Origin: JAQVSV01 sp041667045
GTDB lineage: Bacteria; Elusimicrobiota; Elusimicrobia; Elusimicrobiales; Elusimicrobiaceae
NCBI GenBank assembly: GCA_041667045.1
Contig: JBAYFS010000031.1
Coordinates: 1 to 16,838 of the forward strand
Direction of reading: 5' to 3'
DNA length: 16,838 nucleotides
The notes beneath the pieces are model-generated. The model did no database searches. It saw only the letters and a program-made list of their open reading frames with translations, and was not told the origin of the DNA. Below are positions 7,038 through 13,170 of this stretch, piece after piece. The translations under genes were made by a program, and so were the position numbers. The stretch's first letter is position 1. Each line of letters starts with the position of its first letter.

Positions 7038-8365
7038 TTGGAAAATCTCCCCAAAGCGGACACGAAGCGTTCAATTTCCGCGTCCGTTCTTTTCTCTGTC
7101 GCGCAGACCAGCAAGCAGTTTTTCATCGTTTTATCGAAGGCACCGAGCGAAACGCCCGCCAGTATGCCGTCTTTTAACAGGGCGTTGCGCACCTTGTCCG
7201 CCGCGACGGGACATTCGACGACGAATTCATTAAAGAACGCGCCGTTAAAACGCAGTTTAAAACCATTTAAGGAAGCTATTTTTTCAGCCAGAACGTGCGC
7301 TTTCTCTACGCACAGTTCGGCCGCTTCCTTTAACCCTCGGGGACCGAGCAGGGCGAGATAAATCACCGCCTGCAAGGCGCACAGGGCCTCGTTGGAGCAG
7401 ATATTCGAGGCCGCTTTTTCGCGCCGGATATGCTGTTCGCGCGCCTGCAGGGTCAGCACGAAAGCGCGTTTGCCGTCCACATCTTTTGTCATTCCGCAGA
7501 TGCGGCCAGGCATATGGCGGATGTGCTCTTTTTTGCAGGAAAAAATACCCAGATACGGCCCGCCGTAATTTAGCGGGTTGCCGAGCGGCTGGCCCTCGGC
7601 CACGGCGAAATCCGCGCCGTAACTGCCGGGCGTGGCTAAAACACCGAGGCTTACCGGATTGACTACGGAGATCAAAAGGGCTTTGCGCGCGTGAGCCTTA
7701 TCGCTCACGGCCTGAGCGTCCTCCAGCATCCCGTAAAAATTCGGGGTGGCGAGCACCACGGCGGCCGTGTCTTCGCCGAGCAGGGAGTCCAGCGCGGCGG
7801 GGTCAATAACCCCGTTAACGCAGGGAATTTCCGAAAAAACCGCTTCGCCCTTGGGCGTGAAATAGGTTTTCAGCGTTTCCTTGTATTCCGGGTGCAGGGC
7901 CGCCGAAAGAAGGATTTTATTGCGGCGGGTTATGCGCATGGCGGCGTTAACCGCTTCGCACAACGCCGTGGCGCCTTCGTACATGGAGGCGTTCGCCGCG
8001 TCCATCTCGAACAGCGCGCAAACCGAGCTTTGAAACTCGTATATCGCCTGCAGGGTTCCCTGGCTGGCTTCTGCCTGGTAAGGCGTATAGGCAGTGAGGA
8101 ATTCGCCCCGTGAAGCGATGTGTTTTATAGCCGAAGGAATGTAATGGTCGTAGGCGCCGGCTCCCGCGAAACAAACCAGGCCGCGGTTTTTCCGGCCCAG
8201 TTCCGCCATGTGCGCCGTCAATTCGGATTCGGTTAAGGCCGCGGGCAGGTTATACTGCGGATAAAGCAGCTCCTGCGGCACCTGAGCTGTTAGCTCAGCT
8301 AAGGAAGAAACGCCTATTTCCGCCAGCATTTCCTCCCGCTCTTTTGCTGTGTGTGGGCTGAACAT
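7034..8365 (-). CDS. gcvPA: Glycine dehydrogenase (decarboxylating) subunit 1, P-protein N-terminal half
   Basis: This 443-residue partner of GcvPB in the P-protein heterotetramer has the usual length for the family. Recognisable blocks are FAGAGAYDHYIPSAI (67-81), the strongly conserved FLTAYTPYQAEASQGTLQAI (88-107) and NASMYEGATALCEA (124-137). It has no PLP lysine, as expected, since the cofactor is held by subunit 2. The start is ATG at 8365, with AGG about 9 nt upstream, 18 nt after the gcvH stop. The 3' end overlaps gcvPB by 4 nt. The reaction is cytosolic: glycine is decarboxylated while the aminomethyl group moves to lipoyl-GcvH. Confidence 0.96.
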   Translation of the reverse strand: MFSPHTAKEREEMLAEIGVSSLAELTAQVPQELLYPQYNLPAALTESELTAHMAELGRKNRGLVCFAGAGAYDHYIPSAIKHIASRGEFLTAYTPYQAEASQGTLQAIYEFQSSVCALFEMDAANASMYEGATALCEAVNAAMRITRRNKILLSAALHPEYKETLKTYFTPKGEAVFSEIPCVNGVIDPAALDSLLGEDTAAVVLATPNFYGMLEDAQAVSDKAHARKALLISVVNPVSLGVLATPGSYGADFAVAEGQPLGNPLNYGGPYLGIFSCKKEHIRHMPGRICGMTKDVDGKRAFVLTLQAREQHIRREKAASNICSNEALCALQAVIYLALLGPRGLKEAAELCVEKAHVLAEKIASLNGFKLRFNGAFFNEFVVECPVAADKVRNALLKDGILAGVSLGAFDKTMKNCLLVCATEKRTDAEIERFVSALGRFSK

Positions 8366-8383
8366 TATAAATTACCTGGACTT

Positions 8384-8761
8384 CTATTTGATGGATTCCT
8401 GATACGCCTTATAATCCATAAGCGCGGACAGTTCTTCCGGCTTTGACATTTTAATTTTGAAAAACCAGCCTTCCTCCTGCGCCGAGCGGTTGACCAGAGA
8501 CGGCTCGTCAACCACCGCGGAGTTGGTTTCAATCACTTCGCCGGAAACGGGCGCGTAGAAATCGGAAGCGGCTTTAACCGATTCGATAACCGCGCAGGAT
8601 TTTCCCGCGCTCACGCTGTCGCCGACCTGCGGCAATTCCACAAACACGATATCGCTCACTTCGTGCTGGGCGAAATCGCTTATTCCCACGGTGGCGACAT
8701 CGCCTTCGCTAAACGCCCACTCATGGGTTTTGGCAAACTTGCATTCTTCTGCTTTAGGCAT
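8384..8761 (-). CDS. gcvH: Glycine cleavage system H protein (lipoyl carrier)
   Basis: Carries the aminomethyl intermediate from P-protein to T-protein on a swinging lipoyl arm. The 125-residue chain has the typical opening KFAKTHEWA, then VGISDFAQHEVSDIVFVELP (about 25-44), and the lipoylated lysine in ESVKAASDFYAPVSGEV (K63 with this start). Length and motif spacing are normal for the family. I chose the ATG at 8761 because AAGGAG (8769-8774) lies 7 nt upstream of it. A TTG two codons earlier (8767) would leave only 1 nt between it and the Shine-Dalgarno, which is too close. The gene follows gcvT by 14 nt and precedes gcvPA by 18 nt. The lipoate-family gene three genes downstream (after gcvPA and gcvPB) is the obvious candidate for modifying it. 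Confidence 0.96.
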   Translation of the reverse strand: MPKAEECKFAKTHEWAFSEGDVATVGISDFAQHEVSDIVFVELPQVGDSVSAGKSCAVIESVKAASDFYAPVSGEVIETNSAVVDEPSLVNRSAQEEGWFFKIKMSKPEELSALMDYKAYQESIK

Positions 8762-8775
8762 ATTCAAGCTCCTTG

Positions 8776-9870
8776 TTAAACTTTATTTTGATAAAACTTT
8801 TCAGCCACTTCCGCCGGAATGCGGCGGCCGTGTATTTCCACTTCCAGCTTATCGCCGGGCTTCAGATCGGTAAGCGAAAGATAACCGACCCCGATGCCGG
8901 CGTTAAGGCTGGGCGAAAAAGTCGCGCTGGTGAATTCACCGATTTTCACGCCGTCCTTGTAAACGGGACAGCCGTGGCGCGGCACGCCGCGCCCGGTAAG
9001 CTTTATGGGCGTAAGCCTGGCCTTAAGGCCTTCTTCTTTGCGCCGCAGGATAGCGTCCCGGCCCGCGAAATCGCCTTTTTTGGTTTTCACCACCCAGCCG
9101 CAGTTCGCTTCGTAGGAGGTGCGGGTCTCATCCGCGTCCTCGCCGTAAAGCAGGTAACCCGCTTCCAGACGGAGCGTGTCGCGGCTGCCCAAACCGCAGG
9201 GCACAAGCCCGTATTTGCCGCCGCGCTTAAAAAGCTCTTCCCAAACGGCGTTCATGGCCTTGCCTGAAGACGCGATTTCAAAACCGTCCTCCCCGGTATA
9301 GCCGGTGCGCGTCACAACCGCGTATTCGCCGTTATAGGTGGTTTCCATTATGCAAAAGCGGGCCAGCTTGAGCGCGTCCGGGAAAATCTCCCCGACCAGC
9401 GCCGGCGCTTTGGGGCCCTGCACGGCGAGCATGGCGAAACGGTCGCTCGCGTCTTCCAGCTTGACGTTGAATTTCGCCGCCTGTTTTTTAAACCAGGCCA
9501 CGTCTTTCGCGCGGGTGCCCGCGTTGATTACGATAAAAAACTTCTCCGGCGCGAGGCAGAAGGAAATGGCGTCGTCAATGATGCCGCCTTCGTCGTTTAA
9601 AATATGGGAATAAGCGCCTTTGCCTATTTCGGGCTTTACATTGTTCGTGTTGATGTACTGCACAAAATTGTGCGCGTCAGGCCCGGTTACGAAAACCTGG
9701 CCCATATGCGAAACGTCGAACACGCCGCAGGCGTTGCGCACCGCTGTGTGTTCCTGTATTATGCCTTGGAACTGGACCGGCAGCTCCCAGCCGTGAAAAT
9801 CAACCATCCGCCCGCCGGCTTTGACTATAGTGTCGAAAAGCGGAGTCCTTCTAAGTTCTGTGCTATTCAC
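8776..9870 (-). CDS. gcvT: Glycine cleavage system T protein (aminomethyltransferase)
   Basis: Transfers the one-carbon unit from aminomethyl-lipoyl-GcvH to tetrahydrofolate, releasing ammonia and giving 5,10-methylene-THF. At 364 residues it matches the family. TPLFDTIVKAGGRMVDFHGWE (from residue 9) and GVFDVSHMGQ (49-58) are N-terminal signatures. GGIIDDAI (95-102) holds the conserved catalytic aspartate. RTGYTGEDGFEI (208-219) and LRLEAGYLLYG (about 252-262) contact the folate. The stretch before the last domain reads YEANCGWVV, where AGLGW is more usual. The start is GTG at 9870, with a full GGAGG 5 nt upstream. It is the first gene of the gcv operon, preceded by a 218-bp gap with a candidate promoter and strong inverted repeats, so operon control is expected there. 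Confidence 0.96.
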   Translation of the reverse strand: MNSTELRRTPLFDTIVKAGGRMVDFHGWELPVQFQGIIQEHTAVRNACGVFDVSHMGQVFVTGPDAHNFVQYINTNNVKPEIGKGAYSHILNDEGGIIDDAISFCLAPEKFFIVINAGTRAKDVAWFKKQAAKFNVKLEDASDRFAMLAVQGPKAPALVGEIFPDALKLARFCIMETTYNGEYAVVTRTGYTGEDGFEIASSGKAMNAVWEELFKRGGKYGLVPCGLGSRDTLRLEAGYLLYGEDADETRTSYEANCGWVVKTKKGDFAGRDAILRRKEEGLKARLTPIKLTGRGVPRHGCPVYKDGVKIGEFTSATFSPSLNAGIGVGYLSLTDLKPGDKLEVEIHGRRIPAEVAEKFYQNKV

Positions 9871-9883
9871 AAAAACCTCCAGT

Positions 9884-9905
9884 ACGGCAGTTTTAAAACT
9901 GCCGT
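9884..9905. repeat. 22-bp perfect palindrome in front of gcvT
   Basis: Each half is ACGGCAGTTTT, followed directly by its reverse complement, with no mismatch over 22 bp. It lies between the TATAAT at 9916-9921 and the gcvT GGAGG (9876-9880), beginning only a few nt after the expected transcription start. It fits either a dimeric repressor operator or a 9-bp RNA stem with a UUAA loop at the 5' end of the gcv message. A lone arm copy (CGGCAGTT) is at 10026-10033. Confidence 0.7.
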
Positions 9906-9915
9906 TAATATAAAC

Positions 9916-9921
9916 ATTATA
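9916..9921 (-). promoter_or_regulatory. Candidate -10 box for gcvT
   Basis: A perfect TATAAT on the minus strand lies within an AT-rich run, 46 nt before the gcvT start. The hexamer 17 bp upstream (GCGCTT, 9944-9939) is a poor match to TTGACA, so the call rests on the -10 and the position. Transcription would begin near 9908-9910, just ahead of the 22-bp palindrome. Confidence 0.4.
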
Positions 9922-10088
9922 TATTAATTAAGAAGGAAAAGCGCACGCAGGAACGCACCTCTGCTGTGGGCGGATTTGCTCAGCAACGCCAAGACAATCA
10001 CTTAGTGTGGAGGTTTTAACGCGTCCGGCAGTTATATTTTGACATGGGTTTTGTAATATTTCCGCATGATGGATCAGGTCCGGTATTA

Positions 10089-11189
10089 TTACTTGTTCTT
10101 TCCGAAAACGCGGCAAATACCCTGGCTGGCCAGCGTCCAGGCGGTCAGCTTGTAAAGAAGCCGCGCGCCCACATTGGCGTCCCATTCGCTGGTTTTTGAA
10201 GGGGACACCTCGCAGAGGTCAAAACCGACTATGCGCCTGCCGGAGCGGCAAACCGTTTCAATGACGCGCTCGGCCTGAGCAAAGTCCAGCCCGCCGGGAA
10301 CCGGAGTTCCGGTTGAAGGACAGAAACGCGGGTCCAGCCCGTCTATGTCAAAAGATATCCAGACGTCTTTGGGCAGACTGGCGGCTATATCGCGGGCGGT
10401 TTTGTCAAACGGACGTCCGGCAAAACGGTCGCTGTTAATATCCGCGTCGTAAAAAACGGAGCAGCGTTTGCCCGCTTTGCGGCAATAGTCGTATTCTTCC
10501 TCAGAAAAGTCGCGTATGCCTGCCTGCACCAGTTTTTTGAGCGGCAATTTCTCCAGCATGTTGAAAAAGATCGAGGCATGCGACCAGGTAAAACCCTCAT
10601 AGGCCTTGCGTAAATCGTGATGCGCGTCAAAATGCAGAACGCCAAGTTCCGGCCAGGCTTCAAGCGCCGCCCGGACCGCTCCGAACGGTACGCTATGATC
10701 GCCTCCCACAACAGCCGGAATTTTGCCAGAATCTATAATTTCTTTTGTCCCGGCGTAAACCCAGTCGTTAAGTTTATGGCCGAGGTCATTTACCAGCCGG
10801 AGCTTGTCTGCCGGAACAGGTTTTGCGGCCTCAAGCGCGGTTATCACTTTACGCGCCGCGGCTTTGGCTTTGGCGTTCCATCCTTTAACCTGCGAAGACT
10901 CGGGGGAGAGAAAAAGCCCTGCGGCGTAAGGCCTTTCAACAGCGCTATCGTAAAGGTCCACCTGCATGCTCGCTTCAAGTATGGCTCCGGGCCCTTGGGA
11001 AGCGCCGCCGCCGTACGAGGTGGTGGCTTCCCATGGCACCGGCAGATAAATCATTCCGGCGTTATCCCTTGTGAAGGGAAGCCCGAAGATGCCGTCTCCG
11101 ACGGCAACTCCTCCGGGGTCGAAAGAAGGCGGCAAAGACTGCTTTTTCAGGTTTTTTTTCATAAGGCGCATTTTACGGGGGTGCGGCAT
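10089..11189 (-). CDS. Agmatinase/arginase-family ureohydrolase
   Basis: A binuclear manganese enzyme of the family that hydrolyses guanidino compounds to urea, by analogy agmatine to putrescine. Three metal-binding blocks are intact: GGDHSVPFG (H165), LHFDAHHDLR (D188, H190, D192) and SFDIDGLDP (D281, D283). The sequences YEGFTWSHASI, LVQAGIRDFSEEE and CPSTGTPVPGGL belong to the longer agmatinase subfamily common in Bacteroidetes, so 366 residues is not an abnormal length. Substrate is not certain: arginase or formimidoylglutamase activity cannot be excluded, and no other polyamine gene is nearby. I chose ATG at 11189 because AGAGGA (11197-11202) is 7 nt upstream. A TTG at 11237 would add 16 residues with a poorly spaced site. 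The gene follows prfC by 74 nt and ends before the gcvT leader. Confidence 0.85.
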   Translation of the reverse strand: MPHPRKMRLMKKNLKKQSLPPSFDPGGVAVGDGIFGLPFTRDNAGMIYLPVPWEATTSYGGGASQGPGAILEASMQVDLYDSAVERPYAAGLFLSPESSQVKGWNAKAKAAARKVITALEAAKPVPADKLRLVNDLGHKLNDWVYAGTKEIIDSGKIPAVVGGDHSVPFGAVRAALEAWPELGVLHFDAHHDLRKAYEGFTWSHASIFFNMLEKLPLKKLVQAGIRDFSEEEYDYCRKAGKRCSVFYDADINSDRFAGRPFDKTARDIAASLPKDVWISFDIDGLDPRFCPSTGTPVPGGLDFAQAERVIETVCRSGRRIVGFDLCEVSPSKTSEWDANVGARLLYKLTAWTLASQGICRVFGKNK

Positions 11190-11263
11190 CTGTATTTCCT
11201 CTTTAAGCTTATGGAAAAGCTTTTTGTAACGCTCCAAATCTTCTTTTTAAATTTTCGTACCCG

Positions 11264-12874
11264 TCAATCATTGTTTGGCGCGGAAAAAACCGCATCCGGC
11301 GGCAGAGTCAAAAGAGAAATTTCCGGATGCTGTCTCAGAAAATATGCGCAGTCCCATTCTTCAACAAACAGCACAACCAGTCTGCCGCTCTCGTCCTGAG
11401 CCAAGCGCGCACCGGACATGAGCATATCATCCCGCATCAAATTAACGCAGGCAGCGGAAACCCAGCGCACCACCCGCCACGGCGCAGGCTCCAACTTGGA
11501 CTTTGCGCCGTATTCGGCGTTGAGCCGGTATTCAAGCACATCGAACTGCAGCGGCCCCACCGCCCCCAAAAGCGGAGCCGCGGCGGCTGCGCCGCGCAAG
11601 GAAAAAGTCTGCACTACTCCTTCCTGAAGCAAATGCTCCAGTCCGGTGCGAAACCGCTTCATCTGGGCGGTGTCGGCGCAGAAAATGTAAGACAGGTGTT
11701 CCGGCAGAAACCGCGGAATGTCCTTAAACACGATGCTTTTGTCCTGACTGAGCGTGTCCCCTACGCGGAACTGCGAATGCCCGATAATGCCCACCACATC
11801 TCCAGCATAAGCCTCGTCCACCGTTTCGCGTTCGCGCCCCAAAAGTTTATGGGAACTGGAAAGCCGTATCGTTTCCCCCGTGCGCGAATGGTAAACCCGC
11901 ATATCCCGCTCAAAACGTCCGGAGCAAATACGCATGAAAGCCAACTGGTCCCGGTGCCGGGGATCCATATTGGACTGTATTTTGAAAACAAAACCGGAAA
12001 ACCGCGGGTCATCCGGAGAAACAGCGCCGTTAATGGCGCGTTGAGGACGGGGCGGGCAGGAAAGCTCCAGAAAACCGTCCAGCAGCAGTTGAATTCCGAA
12101 ATTATTCATCGCGCTGCCGAAAAAAACCGGCGTCATATCTCCGGCCCGTATGGCGTCCGCGCTAAACGGCTCGCACACGGCATCGAGCATAGCCGATTCA
12201 TCCATCGCCTTTTTGAGAATATCCGGGTCTATGCCGGAATCCAAAACACTGTGGCAGTCAAGCACTGTGACCGGAGCGCGGAAAGCGCCGCCAGGAACCC
12301 GCTCAAAGGAATGCAGCTGCCGCGTGCGGCGGTCCAATATCCCCTTGAAATCCTTGCCCATCCCTATGGGCCAGTTGACAGGGAACGTGTGAAGCTGCAA
12401 CTGCTGGTCAATCTCGTCAAGCACGGCCAGCGGCTCCTTTGCAGGCCGGTCCATTTTATTAATAAAGGTAAAAATCGGTATCTGGCGCAGACGGCATATT
12501 TCAAAGAGCTTTAATGTTTGCAATTCAATGCCTTTGCCTGCGTCCAGCACCATAAAAACGGAATCAACCGCGGTAAGCACGCGATAGGTGTCTTCGGAAA
12601 AATCCCTGTGTCCGGGAGTGTCCAGCAGATTTACATGAAAACCGTTATACTGAAACTGCAACAAGGTGGAGTTTACCGAAATGCCGCGTTTGCGCTCAAG
12701 CTCCATCCAGTCCGAGGAGGTGCTTTGCTCTTTTTTGCGGGCGGTTACCGAACCGGCCAGCTGCAACGCACCGCCGTAAAGAAGCAGTTTTTCGGTGAGG
12801 GTTGTTTTGCCCGCGTCGGGATGAGAGATAATTGCGACGGTGCGGCGTTTGGCTATTTCTTCCTGTTTTATCAT
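11264..12874 (-). CDS. prfC: Peptide chain release factor 3 (RF3), translational GTPase
   Basis: RF3 uses GTP to drive RF1/RF2 off the ribosome after peptide release. The 536 residues match the family (about 530). GTPase motifs are in order: SHPDAGKTTLTEK (G1, 17-29), RGISVNST (switch I, 63-70), DTPGH (G3, 85-89) and INKMD (G4, 138-142). The SHPDAGKTT form of G1 and KKEQSTSSDWMELERKRG (47-64) separate RF3 from EF-G. Later domains, with FVFKIQSNMDPRHRDQLAFM (about residues 296-315) and GAVGPLQFDVLEYRL (434-448), are typical of RF3. The start is ATG at 12874, preceded only by a weak GCGGA. It heads a probable two-gene unit with the ureohydrolase and is preceded by a gap of about 300 bp with a candidate promoter. 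Confidence 0.95.
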   Translation of the reverse strand: MIKQEEIAKRRTVAIISHPDAGKTTLTEKLLLYGGALQLAGSVTARKKEQSTSSDWMELERKRGISVNSTLLQFQYNGFHVNLLDTPGHRDFSEDTYRVLTAVDSVFMVLDAGKGIELQTLKLFEICRLRQIPIFTFINKMDRPAKEPLAVLDEIDQQLQLHTFPVNWPIGMGKDFKGILDRRTRQLHSFERVPGGAFRAPVTVLDCHSVLDSGIDPDILKKAMDESAMLDAVCEPFSADAIRAGDMTPVFFGSAMNNFGIQLLLDGFLELSCPPRPQRAINGAVSPDDPRFSGFVFKIQSNMDPRHRDQLAFMRICSGRFERDMRVYHSRTGETIRLSSSHKLLGRERETVDEAYAGDVVGIIGHSQFRVGDTLSQDKSIVFKDIPRFLPEHLSYIFCADTAQMKRFRTGLEHLLQEGVVQTFSLRGAAAAAPLLGAVGPLQFDVLEYRLNAEYGAKSKLEPAPWRVVRWVSAACVNLMRDDMLMSGARLAQDESGRLVVLFVEEWDCAYFLRQHPEISLLTLPPDAVFSAPNND

Positions 12875-13170
12875 GTTCCGCTGTCTCGCGTTATGAAACC
12901 GCTGTTAAGATATTTGAAAATACGGCATGGGATAAAGCAAACTTCCATTTATGGAACCGAAGGAGTAGAAGCGGAAAAAGATATTAGGGCGGAGTGCAGC
13001 GCCGCCAGGCGCGAGGCCGGCGAAAATATCTGTCGGTGGTTAACATCCCGCAAGGGCGGAATTTGCTATGCATAATATTATTATATCACATTCCGCTGCA
13101 CCGTTAAGAAAATGCTCCGGCACGCGGCAGGACTAAGAGCTTATCCGAAAATAAGGTTTGCGGACAAGCT
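12875..13170 (-). promoter_or_regulatory. Intergenic region upstream of prfC with candidate promoter and long leader
   Basis: The gap is 296 bp with no supportable gene. A minus-strand TATAAT (13085-13080) sits in an AT-rich run and would start transcription near 13073, leaving a leader of about 200 nt before prfC. The -35 region (CTTAAC at 17-bp spacing) is weak. The leader can form small hairpins: GCGCC/GGCGC at 12999-13012 with a 4-nt loop, and CCGC/GCGG around 13050. An 8-nt inverted pair AGATATTT/AAATATCT lies at 12908-12915 and 13024-13031. The right end is the palindrome listed separately. I recognise no riboswitch class. Confidence 0.35.
13138..13170. repeat. Imperfect palindrome abutting the 3' end of the membrane-protein gene
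   Basis: Arms of 14 nt, AGCTTATCCGAAAA (13138-13151) and the reverse complement of AGCTTGTCCGCAAA (13157-13170), match at 12 of 14 positions around the 5-nt centre TAAGG. It touches the TAA of the upstream gene (13171-13173). The RNA stem would be strong, but the minus-strand transcript continues CTTAGTCC without a T-run, so it is not a standard intrinsic terminator. A dispersed REP/MITE-like repeat, or a stem that stabilises the mRNA end, fits better. Confidence 0.6.

Larger units (their letters stand above)
9872..10017 (-). promoter_or_regulatory. Candidate anti-Shine-Dalgarno pairing for gcvT
   Basis: The ten bases 10008-10017 and 9872-9881 are exact reverse complements. In the minus-strand RNA the upstream copy, AAAACCUCCA, would pair with UGGAGGUUUU, which contains the whole gcvT GGAGG site, closing a loop of 126 nt. 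This could mask the ribosome-binding site in transcripts that read in from upstream. Transcripts starting at the TATAAT inside the loop would lack the masking copy. The complementarity is seen directly; the regulatory role is inferred. Confidence 0.4.
9871..10088 (-). promoter_or_regulatory. gcvT leader / intergenic control region with inverted repeats
   Basis: This 218-bp gap holds no gene I can support. Read on the minus strand it has several elements. An AAAACCTCCA segment (10017-10008) is perfectly complementary to the gcvT Shine-Dalgarno segment (9881-9872). A hairpin-capable stretch with GGCG/CGCC and TTG/CAA arms lies at 9969-9990. An AT-rich block includes TATAAT (9921-9916). A 22-bp perfect palindrome (9905-9884) stands just before the ribosome-binding site. 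An 8-nt copy of the palindrome arm, CGGCAGTT, lies at 10026-10033. The conserved core of the known glycine riboswitch was looked for and not found. No intrinsic terminator for the upstream ureohydrolase gene is evident. Confidence 0.5.

Noticed and set aside
6507..7361. A 284-codon plus-strand open frame opposite gcvPA/gcvPB
   Set aside because: Spans two solid minus-strand genes and has the low-complexity basic composition of an antisense frame.
8762..8767. TTG start for gcvH two codons upstream
   Set aside because: Only 1 nt would separate it from AAGGAG. The ATG at 8761 has proper 7-nt spacing.
10039..10044. A perfect TTGACA on the plus strand
   Set aside because: No acceptable -10 follows at 16-18 bp, and no plus-strand gene lies downstream.
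9871..10088. Known glycine riboswitch upstream of gcvT
   Set aside because: The conserved aptamer core (GCCGAAGG-like block and the CUCUCAGGC-like block) is not present on the minus strand by eye.
9928..10185. An 85-residue minus-strand open frame across the gcvT leader
   Set aside because: It overlaps the end of the ureohydrolase in another frame, covers the inverted repeats, and shows no domain-like composition or convincing ribosome-binding site.
11327..12514. A 395-codon plus-strand open frame opposite prfC
   Set aside because: It lies wholly antisense to a well-supported RF3 gene. The translation is rich in Arg, His and Gln with no recognisable motif, a shadow of codon bias.
13138..13170. 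Terminal inverted repeat of an insertion sequence
   Set aside because: The two arms are adjacent around a 5-nt centre, no transposase is present, and no second copy was noticed in the window.
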